From positions 36,965 to 100,964 of the forward strand of contig FTLJ01000161.1 of the NCBI GenBank assembly GCA_900155495.1: 64,000 bases of DNA. Direction: 5' to 3'. This stretch comes from Porogramme epimiltina (taxonomy: Eukaryota; Basidiomycota; Agaricomycetes; Polyporales; Polyporaceae). Positions 24,762 through 40,864 of this stretch are shown here, piece by piece; within the stretch, counting starts at the first letter, position 1; each line of letters starts with the position of its first letter. Made by a program: the position numbers and the translations under genes. The notes under the pieces are model-generated. The model was given only the letters and a program-made list of their open reading frames with translations, did not search any database and was not told where the DNA came from.

Positions 24762-25248
24762 CTTGGGCGATGAGAGGGCCTCTGCGGAGGCTACGGTGAG
24801 GAAGGAACGGTGCTGGGGATGGAAGAGAGGAGGAGAGATGCAATACAGGCCTGAGTTTGTTCGGCTGCGGCTGCGATCCTCGGCGCCACCGCTTCCACCG
24901 CTCTCGGCGTCTCGCGCTCCAGGGGAACGGTGGCCATCTTTCAGACTTCATACGGCAGCGAGGCGGGGGCTGGGGTGCACATTCGACAGCCTCTATCTCT
25001 ATTTTGCGCTCTGTCCCTGCCTTCTGTTCCCGCGGAAAACTCACTCGCCGGCATCCGGCTCTCCCCCGGCCTCTTGTGCCTATCGGCCTCATTGCCACGG
25101 CCCCAGTCTCGAAAGAGCCCGGGTTCGATGACGCGCGGGAACGGCTCTTACAGACGACTAGCTGTTGCTCAAAAGAGACACCTTACCCAAGTCCAGATTT
25201 TGTTTGGGAAAAAGCAACCTACGAGTACGTGGCCCATTCTGAGAGCAC
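24762..25248. other. Upstream region of the mannosyltransferase gene
   Basis: No gene seen. It contains the promoter and leader of the minus-strand GT15 gene and ends at the tRNA terminator. Open frames here are short and have no family features. Confidence 0.5.
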
Positions 25249-25253
25249 AAAAA
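25249..25253 (-). terminator. RNA polymerase III terminator of the tRNA-Val
   Basis: Five T on the minus strand, starting two bases after the tRNA discriminator base. Confidence 0.8.
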
Positions 25254-25254
25254 G

Positions 25255-25337
25255 TGGTTCGACCCGGGCTCGAACCGGGGACCTCCTGTGGGCACACAGT
25301 GTGAGACAGACGTGATAACCAACTACACCACCGAACC
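25255..25337 (-). tRNA. tRNA-Val (anticodon CAC) with a short intron
   Basis: On the minus strand the acceptor arm GGTTCGG pairs with TCGAACC (one G-U) and the discriminator is A. A-box-like TGGTGTAGTTGG and B-box GGTTCGAGCCC are present. The anticodon stem TCTGT/ACAGG pairs, and the loop reads C-T-CAC-A, placing anticodon CAC at 25301-25303. About nine extra bases follow position 37 (CTGTGTGCC, about 25291-25299), the canonical place for a nuclear tRNA intron. The length is 83 nt, about 74 after splicing. T-arm CCCGG/CCGGG is perfect. Intron boundaries could shift by a base. Confidence 0.92.
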
Positions 25338-25649
25338 ATGTCTTCAGGCTGGACATTGAGAACATCACGGAACAGCGTCCAGTAGCTCTTCCCGGACTGT
25401 ATCGTCGTAAGAAATCCCAAGACTCGTTGATACTCTGGACTCTCGTATCCAATCCAAGTCGATTATATGGCGTATACTATACATCCTGCAAAAACGAAGC
25501 CAGCATAGCAATACATTTACATAGCAGATGCATAGTAGATAACGGGACGGCTCTAAGATTACGATGAAGCCAAAGGGTCCTAGTCACGATCCAAGAAAGC
25601 TCGCTAACCCGCGCCCTTGAATCTCCGGCTCTCGCTGAATCCCCGGATC
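25338..25649. other. Gap between tRNA-Val and the disordered protein gene
   Basis: No gene seen. Probably the 3' UTR of the minus-strand gene that stops at 25650, plus the tRNA 5' flank. Confidence 0.45.
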
Positions 25650-25771
25650 TCATGCTGTCGCCTGGCGAGCGGGAAGAGGGACACCCGCATGCGCATGGGG
25701 CTGCTGATACTGCGTATAGGCCGGTGGAGGGCTCATGGTGGCTTGCTGAGCCTGCTGGGCACTCATCGCCC

Positions 25772-25808
<37 letters not shown>

Positions 25809-28800
25809 ATACTGCCCCTGGCCCTGCTGCATCTGCATCTGTGCCTGCGCGTTCGCGCGGAACGACTTCTGCACGGACGGCCGCCCGTCCTCGGGCACCT
25901 CCTCCCCGACGTCGAACGTCACGCCCGGGCGGCGCCGGCGGAGCGTCCCCCGGCCCTGCTGCTCGTTCTCCTCGAGGTTCCGCCACTCCTGCGCGGCCAT
26001 GAGCGGGTCGCGCAGGGGCGGCGACGGCCGGCCCGCGGTCGAGCTTCGCGTCGAGTTCCGGGTGGAGTCGCCCCCGGTCAGCATCGCGTTGATCTGCAAG
26101 GTCAGGTGCCAGGTCAGCACGCGGGGTGGAGGCACGAGGAGGGAAAGAGCGGTGCTTACCACCGTGCCGTCCACAGCGTCGACCGAGGCGGTCGAGACGG
26201 TGCGGTGTCTCCTCGACAGGAGGCGGAAGGGCGTGAACATCTTCCCGGTAGCGTTGCGGGTCCCGTCGGCGTGGACGGGAATGGGGGCGGCGATGCGTCG
26301 CGTCATGCTCATCCTCCTGGGGTCTTGAGAGCCTGTTGGCACGGTCACCGTGGCGGCCACCGCGCTCGCCATCTGCGGGGCGGGCGCAGCGGGCGGCCTC
26401 CCGGTGGAGTTCGTGACCTGTACGTACTGCCCGGGCGGGGTGGGCTGAGAGAGCTGGCGCGAGCGCCTCCTCTCCCTGGTCGGTGCCGGTGCTGCCGGTG
26501 CTTCGTCGCCTTCGCGTTCCTTGGGCGGAGACGAGCGGGAGCGGAAGATGTTGAAGACGGAGAACTTCTTCTTGCCATCTTTCTCCTTGATCGTGCTCTT
26601 CGAGGTCTCGCGCGAGAGGGGGACGATGGGCGCCGACGTCTGCGGGAGCATCGAAGGCGCCAAAGATGACGGCGTGAGGAGGATGTCCTGGGAGGCGGAG
26701 GGAGCGGCGCGTGGAGGGAGATATCCCCGACTGGGGAGGCTCGCGGAGGCATACGCGCCTCTGGAGGGGTGTTGCGGGTCAGAGGTTGTTCGTGCATGAA
26801 ACGCAGGGTAAGGACTGTTGGCGGAATAGTTGGGGCTGGATACAGGATATGACTGGTTACGAATAGGTACAGGCGGCGCGGAGTGCAAAGGGGGTGGGAC
26901 TCTGGAAGAGGGCGAGGACACGTCAGCCAGTCTGGGAGGCCGCACGGTGGGTGCAGGAGAAGGCGCAGAACGAGGGGGTCCTCGCGAATAAGGCACCGCG
27001 TTGGAAGGCGGCACGGCCTGAACAGGGTCTGGGAGCCGCGTGCCGAACTCTGAAGACTGTCCTCGAGTTTGCGTGTGAGACGCAGATGTTTGACCATGTT
27101 GACTTCCATAGCCTGGAGTAGTCGGTGTACGCCCATACTGAGCATCGTATGATAACGGAGTCTGAGTGCTATAAGCTGGCGAATGAATAGGTGGAACTAC
27201 ATTTGGCGAAGAAGACGGAGCGTGCGAATTAGGGTATCCCTGTGCTGCAGAACGGTATCGACTTTGGTCGGGGTATGATCCGTTAGGTTGGCGAGATGTC
27301 GTAGCGTTGTCGTAACGTGGGGCGTGAGGTTGCAAGCTAACAGAACTTGTGCGGTGGGGAAGATGCTGCTGGGAAGATCCACTGGGTGAAGGTTTCGCAG
27401 GAGCGGCGTGAGAGATCGTGTCGTTAGAACCGTTGCGGTGGGATTGTAAGCGAACAGAGGGTGAGTGCTTTGGGGTTGAAGAAGAGCCTGCGGACACTGT
27501 GAGTGGAACCACGGCAGGAGAACTCGAGACATGACCCTGGGGCCGTTGTACCCCTGGGTCTTGCGTGATAGTCGCAACTGATGGCGGCTTGGGAGATCGT
27601 GGATCGTAGCCTCGGTAGTTGGAGGGGTTGGTATGAACATGCTGTATAGGCGCCGGAGCTGAGGCCCCAGGATATGTTAGCCCCCTCTTGGGCGAAGCAG
27701 AAGATCCTTGAGCTGTGCCCGAAGCCAACGGACGTGTCACAGCAGTGTCCTCGTACACAGGAAAACGAGATGGTAGATCTTGGGAGGGTGCCTTCGCGTG
27801 TGCTGCCGACTGTGATTTGGGAGCCTCCGGCTCACCACGGTGCCCAGCAGAGCGCGTAGCAGATGGCTCGACCGCTTGAAGGTATGCAACAAGTTGTGCA
27901 TGAGGCGTGGAAGCCAATCGCGGGTCGGCCAATGGTGCTTGATACCGTGTTGACGATGAGCCAGCACCTTGTGACGAAGGCATGAGGGCGTTAGGTTGGT
28001 TGGCATGAGACGGAGCAGCTGAGGGAGGCCGAACGACCACATCAGGGACGCCGTGTTGACCGCCGTGCACTGCTGCCGGCAATACGCCATTCGATTCCGT
28101 ATGACGTTGATACGAAGCGTTGTGACTCTGTGAGGAGTGCTGATGTGATGGTTGAGCGGCTGATGAGAGGTAATTTGCGGTTGACGCGTCCGGAAACCCC
28201 GCAGGATGCGATTGAATCGGTTGCTGCTGACGTTGCTGGGTCGCAACGTCCGTAGAACGAGTAGGAGGCGTCCCCGAGAGCACTTTGGCCAGCGCACTGC
28301 TTAGTGGCGGTTGAGGATCGGCCGGACCCTGCCCAGCGCGAATACTGACTATATGTGGTGTAGTGCGCTGAGATGCATTCAGACCTACAGTGAAGGCCGG
28401 TTTGCCTGGATGAGGCGCAGACGAGGTTCCAGGCGCAGCAGACAGGGGAACGCCGTTAGGTATTCTTTGCAAAGCGTCTGCTTGGGGCGCGGTAGCCCTC
28501 GCCGAAGTTTCAGGCCGGTGCTGAGACGTGCTCTGGTTAGCACGCATCCGTTACAAAAAGCCGCCCCTGCAAACCTGCTGATACCAGGCAGTTGCGATCT
28601 CCTGGCTCGTAGTAGGGCCGGGCATGGCCTGTGCATCCACGCTTGCGCTCTTCGGTTTGTGACGCGACGATTCCCCATGTGTCTTATGCTTGTGCTGCGA
28701 GGCAGATGAGCCACGAGAAGAAGCTCGCGGGAAATGAATAAACTCACACGTTCCTTTTGAATAGTGGGAGCTTTCTCGTTCTCGCTGCCGGACGGTCCGG

Positions 28801-30161
28801 ATGAGTACCCACGCTGGAGAATGCTTCCCTGGTCACGGCTCGTGTTGTGCCTCTCCGCTCTGCGCGACTGCTGCAATCGTGGAATTATTAGGGCCATCGA
28901 TCGCCGCTCCGTGCAACACGTCAAACCTACCCGTTCCATTATGGAGTGTTCCTGCTCGCTGCTGGAAAGCCCCGAGTCTTGCCCGGCCTGCTGCAGTGAC
29001 GTTTTATTCCGATGTGACCGATGGGGTTGCGAAGATGTCCTCTCGCGCCGATGGTCCGGCGGAGGGATAGGAAGTGGGGGATCGTCCCTGTCGGACGCAT
29101 AAGGATAGATCGACTCCGGCGCTGTGCCCGCGGCCCCCCGTCCGGCGGAAGTGAGTCCTGTCCAAGCAGTAGCGGCAGATGTGACCGGAGCGGCGTGCGA
29201 CGTGGCCTGTGGTTGCGCGGAGGGCGGGCGAGCATAGTCCTGCGCGAATCATGAAGGCTACTGCGTGAGCCCTGGGGAGCGACTTGGAGTCGATGATGTC
29301 AGAGAGACCCACAGGATAAGCAGCGACTCTGTCTGCAGACTTCTGTGCTGAGGAGGGCACTTGGGTGTAGGGTGCTTGATACGCGCTCGACGCGTCGGGG
29401 GGTCGCGCATCCGCCGCTGGACGAGCATCACGATCCCTATGCCTCTCTCGATGCCGCTCTGACCTGTCTTTCGATGAACGGTCCCTCCCTTCTGCCCTCT
29501 CGCGTTCCTTCTCCCTCTCCCTCTCTTTCCGCCGCCGTCTCTCTTCACTAGTTTCTGTCGGTGCTTCGCGCGTCCTAGATCCCTCGGGGTCACGACGAGA
29601 GGATTTCTCGCGGTCTTTCTCCCTGTCACGAGGTTTGGACGAGGTTGTGTGGTCACGAATGGTTTGGTGATAGGGTACGGCGTAGGCTTGGGATGGCGCG
29701 ACGGGTTGGGCGTACGCAGCTGCGGCTGGATAAGCATGCTTGCTCTGATGTCCAGAACGCGATGGTTTGGCTTCGTCTGCGCTGACTTTCTCGTTGGACG
29801 ATTGTGGGCTACGTTTGTCTGACTTCTTCTTGATATACCCGCGGAGGTCGTATGCGGTGTTTTGAGACTGATACTGTACAGAGGGGTTAGGGGATGGCGG
29901 TACGGCGTAATACTGTGCACTAGATGATCGGTCCTTGCTCGAGGACTTGTGTCGGGAATAGGCTGCCGAAGAATCAAGCGGTTCTACCGCGTCCGCGCGT
30001 CGAGAGCTGCGATGCTTGCGGGGTGCCTCTGCGCCTCCGGGCTGGTCGACGTTATGACGTTGGGTGGTAGCCATGGTCTGGCGGGGGCGGTCAGAGTCGG
30101 AGTCGTTGGTGGGCCAGTAGCCATAGCCGTCCTTGCGCGTCCGATGGTGACGGCTGGACAT
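25650..30161 (-). CDS. Large Ser/Pro/Gln-rich, mostly disordered protein, family not recognised
   Basis: I do not recognise this family. The ATG at 30161 opens MSSRHHRTRKDGYGYWPTND. The first exon is rich in Arg/Lys/Glu/Asp/Ser dipeptides (about 29450-29620), like RS/RE proteins. By frame I joined: an intron ending at about 29231 before DYARPPSAQPQ; donor after SIMER (about 28927); exon QQSRRAERHNTSRDQ to IQKER (about 28752-28868); exon HKHKTHGESSRHKPK to WYQQ (about 28575-28700); then one long exon from STSQHRPETSARA. The C-terminal third has ordered-looking islands: KKKFSVFNIFRSRS, GKMFTPFRLLSRRHRTVS and INAMLTGGDSTRNSTRSS. Glutamines run 12 long at 25773-25808. It ends PLPARQATA. A 66-bp in-frame intron is likely at 26094-26159. 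The product is well over 1,200 residues. One gene is inferred from matching frames and composition. Confidence 0.7.
25773..25808 (-). repeat. (CAG)12 microsatellite coding for polyglutamine
   Basis: Twelve uninterrupted CTG units on the plus strand encode twelve Gln, after QGQGQY and before GAMSAQQAQQ. Confidence 0.95.
26094..26159 (-). other. Probable 66-bp in-frame intron in the disordered protein
   Basis: The donor GTAAGC and acceptor TTGCAG flank 66 bp with no stop. Splicing joins DAVDGTV to INAMLTGG. The segment between (VSTALSLLVPPPRVLTWHLT) is hydrophobic and unlike its surroundings, as expected of an intron. Confidence 0.7.
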
Positions 30162-31604
30162 GGCAGGGCGGGAGGATGCGCAGAGGGGGGAGAGGAGCGA
30201 CCGGGCCCAGATCCGAGTTATTAAGTAGGGAGTGACCGGAAGAGAATGAAGAAGCGGTTCAAGGAGTATGGCCTCGAGGCAGAAACCCGCCGGAGACCTT
30301 GAACCAGAGTTCCACTTGGGGACTGTTACGTATCGCCTCTCTGCAACGCGCCCTTCATTTCCACACTTTGCCTATTCCCAGCCTATTCCCCCGCTCGCCC
30401 TCCGCCCGCCGTCGCTCCCGCCTCGGTGGGTGTCCGTTGCCCAGCAACCTCCATCGTCCCCGAGCGAAGTGCAGGGCTTCGCAGTCTCCCGCAGCGAGCA
30501 TCGCTCTTCCAGACAGCCTTGGCTAGTGCTACGGCCTAATCGCCGCCTTACGCGCTTGCAGTTGTGATTCAGTCACAGTGATGCGCGCGCCCTTCCGTCT
30601 GGCGGCGCGTAAACTCGCGACGCCGGTCCACAAATATTTGCCCCCAGCATTTTGGGGCGGGCAGGAGGCACCCTCGCCGCAGTTTTCGTGTGAAGCGTCC
30701 AGTCCAGGTCAATGCAACGAGGCTCTGCAAGTGGCAAACAAACGTCCGTGAAGGACAATGGATTAAAGTGTCGGATCATTACATGGAGTTTTCGGCGAAC
30801 ACAAGACAACTGTATAGGTAATAAAGAAAAGATGTGTGCGAAACGGGGACTGGACAACGTCCTCAACGCTCCAGGAGCAACGAGGTCCGAGAAACCTTCC
30901 GCTGACGCTGCTGGGAATGTGAGGAGACCTCAACCGCCGACTCAAGAACAGAGCCGACAGCGACCATTGCCCATGCAGCTCGATTTTACACGATTTTGAC
31001 TCATTACACGACAGTAGACAGCGGAAAGGCTGGTGGGGGCAGATGCCCCCCTGTCGAGACAATTTAAGGATCGTGTGGTGTGATGCAGGTCCAAAAGGTC
31101 CTATCTACGCGCCATGAAGGACGAGAATTCACCGTTATTGTCGAGAGACAGAAAACATACCGGAAGACTCCCCGAAGGAGGCTTCCAACAGATTTTCAGC
31201 CGGCTCTCCAGAGGTTGAAAACCAGATAGGTATGTGCCGCAGGGGCACCAAAGGGGAACACGAGGGAGACCGAGAAAGGTTGAGAAAAAAGAGGACAAGG
31301 CGGGCGGCGGCTGTGAGAGGCAGAAACGCCTTATGAAGGCTTTGTCATAATCCGGAATAAGCAAGGCGCTCCCACGGATGCCGGGCGAGAATCTCGTCCG
31401 CGCGGGTGGAGGGACCAGTGCAGGCTGCCTCCTTGCATATCATCCGCCTTTCTCTAGCTATCCGCTATCCTCTCCGCCCTTTCCGCAGCAGGTCTACATT
31501 CTTTCATCACCAGAGGATTGATTCTCCTCTCCGTTTGCCATGGTCGGTCCCTGCAGTCTCGCGTCTTGCCCGAGTCTTACCGACGTGCGTCATAGAGCGA
31601 TACT
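30162..31604. other. 1.4-kb intergenic region between divergent genes
   Basis: No gene recognised. The left part should be the promoter of the disordered protein gene and the right part that of USP7. About 31436-31530 is pyrimidine-rich on the plus strand, as expected near a fungal transcription start. An upstream ATG in strong context lies at 31540. Confidence 0.5.
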
Positions 31605-36017
<4,413 letters not shown>

Positions 36018-36252
36018 TGGACTACTTACCCGTGCGAGCCGCCCACCGCTGCTCCACTGCGCTGTGTCATTTTCGTCTCGATAGTCGCATTCCTCTGCTA
36101 GTCTCACATGTACTTCTCCTGTTTCCGATTTTCCTACCGCTTCTCACACTGTATAACGGCCCGCGTAAATGAGTGTACACCATCCCCAATCGTATTGCCT
36201 GGTATGAATAACGACGAGGAAATAATCACGACCACAACTATCACGTGCATAG

Positions 36253-37177
36253 CTACTTCCGCTTCTTCGACTTCTTGGATGGAGACTCAAATCAACATAG
36301 AATCTACACGTATTGCGGAATACACGGCAAGAATCTATGCTCACCGACTTCGAGGGAGAACGGGGTGACGTGGGCGACGCCGAACGTTCGCTGTCACTCA
36401 ATGTAGCACTGTCGGGAGCAAGCCCGTTGGACTTGGCGGACACGGGTGTTACGGGACGTGCGGGAGTCGATGGTGTGGATGATGCAGAGTCAGGACTGGC
36501 GGGCGTGGGCGGTGCGTGCTCGACGGTGAGCTTAGGGAGTGGCATTTTTCCGTATTTGCGTTCTGCGGCACGCTCCTTCAGACCGCGCCCGGGTATATGC
36601 TGCGACGGGGACAAAGGGGACGTACCAGCCTCTGCGCGGATGGCGGGGATCTGCTCGACGAGCGTGCGCATCTTCTCGTTGTGCATCATCTCGGTCGCGG
36701 TCTGGAAGATGACACTGCCCCATCCCTCGACGTACGCGTTGGCCTCTGCGGCGACTTCAAGGATCTCAGCCTCGAGCTCCTTCTCTGCGGCGAGGAGGCT
36801 GTTCCAGAGGTCGTCGCCGATGGAGCCCTTCTGGAGGAGGTTCTGGAGCGCGGGCTTGTCCTCGCGGAGGCGGATGATCCGGGTGACGTCGGTCATGGCG
36901 CGGCGGACGAGGGCGGCCTTGAGGAGGGTCTCGGGGGCGGGCGGGTCGGACATTTGGAGGAGGGAGAAGTAGACATCGCGCTCGGTGTGCTGGGGGAAGT
37001 AGGGCTCGAAGACCTTGCCTATGATCGTAGGCTAAATGTTAGCGGTGCGTCATACTAGAACCCAGAGTGGTGGGTCTGGCACGTACGCGCATTTCGTCGG
37101 CGGTAGAAGGAGCTGAAGACGATGAGAGAGCCGAAGACAATAAAGACATAGAGAACGGGGACGAGGACGGAGGCCAT
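36253..37177 (-). CDS. SEC66: Sec66 (Sec71), subunit of the Sec62/63 ER translocation complex
   Basis: Single-span ER membrane protein needed for post-translational protein import. The start MASVLVPVLYVFIVFGSLIV is the lumenal end and membrane anchor, followed by FYRRRNA. A 68-bp intron (GTACGT to CATAG) joins this to RKVFEPYFPQHTERDVYFSL, the family signature. Then come AALVRRAMTDVTRIIRLRED and GSIGDDLWNSLLAAEKELEA. The C-terminal tail is Ser/Pro-rich. A second intron (donor GTGAGC after SPSKS) gives SPSKKSKKRK then stop at 36253. Reading through that intron instead would extend the frame to 36144, which looks non-coding. Divergent from citrate synthase across 433 bp. Confidence 0.9.
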
Positions 37178-37610
37178 CGCTGGCAGCGACGGGGGGTTGG
37201 ACGGGGACAAGCTGTGGGCGGGCGGGAGGCGCGCGTGCGATCTGCTGGCAAACTGGCGGTGACACGAATCACACTCTACACGATCTCGTCTCGCTCTTCT
37301 CGCTCGCGTGGCAGCTGGCGGGCGCTGGTCCGACGCCTCTTACCTAATCGCGTGGCCGGCAAAGGCCGGGTGTGCGCGTGACCAGGGAAGCGCACGGTCC
37401 GTGGCTGGATTCGTGTGTTCCGCTCAAATCCCGCGCCGGGGAACAAGAGGACTGTCCCGGTGAGTAGCCGGTCAGGTGAGTGCGGCCGAGGGGCGCGACG
37501 GCCCAGACGCGCACAGGCGCATATGAAAGTCCGCAAGAATGCGGGGCACAGGCCCTACCCCGCACTCCTACCCCGCATTCCACTTAACCAACATCCCCCC
37601 ACCTCCTCTC
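37178..37610. promoter_or_regulatory. Divergent intergenic region, SEC66 / citrate synthase
   Basis: 433 bp between the two start codons, with no other gene. Both promoters should lie here; no specific element was identified with confidence. Confidence 0.5.
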
Positions 37611-39831
37611 ATGTTCAGGACGAGCTCGGCCACTGCCCAACGCCTCTCGTGCGGCCTCGCACAGAGGCGTTTTGCGTCCACCAAGGTCCCCGTGCCCTCG
37701 TCTCGTCTGTGTCGCCGCCCGTGCCCTGACCTCCGTCGTCTTTAGACTGTGAGAGAGGTTCTCGAGGAAGTTGTTCCCAAGAAGCAGCTCCAGCTTAAGC
37801 AGCTGGTATGTCATCGCGTGGTTCTCCCGTCTCCGGCCTTTTCGTTCTCATCCGCGTCCAGAAAACTGAACATGGGCAAGCTGTTCTCGGCGATGTCAAG
37901 GTGTGTATCCCTATCGTAGTAACCCTCCTCATCGCCAACGCATGTCCGCGGAACAGGTCGAGCACGTTGTTGGGGGAATGAGGGGTCTCAAGTCGATGCT
38001 CTGGGAGGCGTCGGTGCTCGATCCCAACGAGGTACTGTGCTCTCGGTCGCTGGGGTCTAACGCCGCACGCTCAACGCGCAGCAGGGTATCCGATTCCACG
38101 GCCTCAGCATCCCCGAGTGCCAGGAGGTACTCCCCGCTGCCCCTGGAGGAAAGGAGGTGATCGCCGAGAGTATGCTCTGGCTCCTCCTTACAGGCAAGGT
38201 CCCCACTGAAGCCGAGACCCGTCAACTGTCGCGTGAGCTTGCGGAGAAGGGCGACCTGCCAGAGTACATTGAGAAGCTGATCGACTCGTGCGTGGCATCG
38301 GACTCGTTATTTCTCTGTCTTGGCTCCAGTTAGCTCACTCTTGTGCAGGCTCCCGCCCACCCTGCACCCCATGACCCAGCTCGGCATGGGTGTCGCTGCG
38401 CTCAACCACGAGAGCAAGTTCCAGGCCGCGTACGAGCGCGGCATCAAGAAGAGCGAGTACTGGACGTACGCGCTCGAGGATTCCCTTGATCTACTCGCGC
38501 GACTCCCCGCCCTGGCTGCGCGCATTTACCGTAACGTTTACAACCCCGGAAAGCCTATTCCGAAGGTCAACAAGGACCTCGACCTCGTCGGTCAGTGGAC
38601 GTGCATCTTCCCACAACGCCACCGCGCACTAACCTTTTTGTGACAGGCAACTATGTGAACATGCTTGGCTACGGCGACAACTACGACCTGACCGAGTACC
38701 TGCGCCTGTATATCGCCATTCACGGTGATCACGAGGGCGGGAATGCGTCCGCCCACACCTCTCGTGCGCATTATTTCCGCCCTTCGAGTTCTAGGTTCTG
38801 ATTGTCTTCTCCAGACCTCGTTGGTTCCACGCTGTCCGACCCTTACCTGTCGTATGCGGCCGGATTGTATGCTCTTGCCGGACCACTCCACGGGTATGGA
38901 ACCTCTTGCATCTCCGAGTTTGTCGGACCTGACGGTGCAACAGGCTGGCGAACCAGGAGGTCCTCCGTTGGCAGATGAACATGCAGAAGGAGCTCGGGGA
39001 CAACATCACTCACGACAACATCAAGGACTTCCTCTGGAGGACGTTGAAGAGTGGTCAGGTCGTCCCTGGGTGAGTGTATTATGTGTGGAGCACACGTGCC
39101 ATTACAACAGAGCTAACTTACCATCCCCAGTTATGGTCACGGTGTGCTCAGGAGCCCGGACCCGCGCTTCATCGCTCTCCAGAAGTTCTGCGATACTCGC
39201 CCCGGGCTTTTGGCTGACCCGATTGTCCAGCTCGTCAAGAAGGTGTGCATGGCTCGCTCTCCTATAGCTCGTGGAGCTAACGCGAGATTGTTAGACGTAC
39301 GAGGTGGCGCCTGCCGTCCTGACAGAGCACGGCAAGACCAAGAACCCCTTCCCCAACGTTGACGCGGCTTCTGGTTGCGTGCTCTACCACTACGGCTTCA
39401 CGCAGTTCAAGGTGGGCAGTGACTGGATCTTCATATTCACCGCATGTTGCTTACAAATGTGTCTCTCCCTGCAGTACTACACCGTCATCTTCGGCGTGTC
39501 GAGAGGCAAGTAGCACTCACCTTATGAGATCTCTGCGACTTATCCGCATCACCACTGACCTGCCTTCTTCACAGCTTTGGGCTGCCTCACGCAGTACGTG
39601 TGGTCCCGCGGTAAGTTTTCCCGAGCACGACTACGACCCGCCCGTCGCTCATCGCGCCGTTTTCTCCCGCAGCCCTGGGCCTGCCGATCGAGCGCCCCAA
39701 GTGTGAGTTGTGCACAGCACCATCTCCTCACTTTTCTTTCCAGCGCTCATTTCTGATGTTCACGCCGATCGTCGGGATTTTCCTTCGCAGCGCTGTCCAT
39801 GGACGCCATCCAGAAGCTCATCAAGCAGTGA
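37611..39831 (+). CDS. CIT1: Citrate synthase, mitochondrial
   Basis: Condenses oxaloacetate and acetyl-CoA to citrate in the mitochondrial matrix, the entry step of the TCA cycle. The ATG at 37611 gives [20 protein letters not shown] then FASTK, a typical presequence. Splicing joins it to [18 protein letters not shown]. The catalytic residues known from the pig enzyme are all present: His in [12 protein letters not shown] (about 38730), His in [11 protein letters not shown] (about 39120), and Asp in FPNVDAASG (about 39360). [17 protein letters not shown] and [12 protein letters not shown] are further family blocks. It ends AIQKLIKQ. About ten short introns are present. The presequence argues against a peroxisomal or 2-methylcitrate isozyme, though methylcitrate synthase is a close relative. 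Confidence 0.95.
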
Positions 39832-40067
39832 GGGGAGCAACGACGGCGACGTATCGTCGCCCGCCGTCAACAGGCAGCGGATCTTGACCGCAGCAGCGAC
39901 TGCGTCTCTGCGCACATTTACATTTACGCTCATGGCTATTGATGCTTCTTTTATTTCTCCTTTTCCCGCTCAATTTCATCTTGGTTCACGCTCTTCACGA
40001 CCATTCCGGTAGTCTCCCTCGTAACGGCGGGAGAATGGATGGTAGCACACGCACATGTAACAGTAAT

Positions 40068-40122
40068 ACTCGGAAAGGAACTTTTTGGTGCATTTATTCT
40101 GCGCATCATCTCGATCTGCTGC
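40068..40122 (+). repeat. Diverged direct repeat, copy 1
   Basis: About 75% identical by eye, ungapped over 55 bp, to copy 2 at 40810. The shared cores are GGAACTTT and GCATTTATT. Weaker similarity with gaps extends on both sides. Confidence 0.6.
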
Positions 40123-40809
40123 TGCTAAGCAGTGACGACCGCTGCGACCGTCTGCCAATCGCTGCCAACAGCCATTCTCCTTCCACATGCTCAGTATCTG
40201 CGTCTCTGCCATCCACCGTCAACGTACACCGTCCTCCACCACATGGCATGATGGGTCTGTCTTCACCTGTCTTCAGACCACCTCCGTCTATCCCATTTCT
40301 TCCTGTTACTCAGAATTCTCACCCCCCCTTCCCCCCGCATCTCCTCCCCTTTCATAGATCTTGCGTGAGCTCGAGCCCCACAGCCTGTGCTCTCTGATGT
40401 TTCCATGTCATTCCGACTCCAGATACAGTCTCCTCCGATGCATATATACATTCTCCCTAGTCGAGGAGAGAGGAAGCGACTCGGAAGGCAAATTGAGTCC
40501 CTGTCGCCCAATATTGGCCGAGTGGAAATGAGTCATGTACACCGACCGGGTTTCGTCTACAGAGAAAATAAAAATAGTACGGTGGAGAGGCGCTGTTAGC
40601 AGTTACCCGGGGTACTTACACCGTGCACCGGGCTTGTTGGAACGGGTGTGGGGTATCAATATCGTCCTCAAGTTCAACGTCAATCAACACCGGACTGTCC
40701 TGCCAGTAGGCCCACGTACGGGGTTCGCGGGGTGGAACACACGATTGCGTCCTGGTCTAGGTGTCTGTCGAGACAATCGCAAAACCTTGAGACTCACACG
40801 CAGAACGGA

Positions 40810-40864
40810 ACTTGGGAAGGAACTTTGCGGCGCATTTATTGTACACGACAATTCGAACTGCTAC
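40810..40864 (+). repeat. Diverged direct repeat, copy 2
   Basis: Partner of the copy at 40068, same orientation, 742 bp downstream. On the minus strand the core contains AATAAA, so a polyadenylation-related role for the minus-strand gene is possible but unproven. Confidence 0.6.

Noticed and set aside
25117..25135. Second tRNA-like B-box (GGGTTCGATGA) near the tRNA-Val
   Set aside because: No matching A-box, acceptor pairing or terminator nearby.
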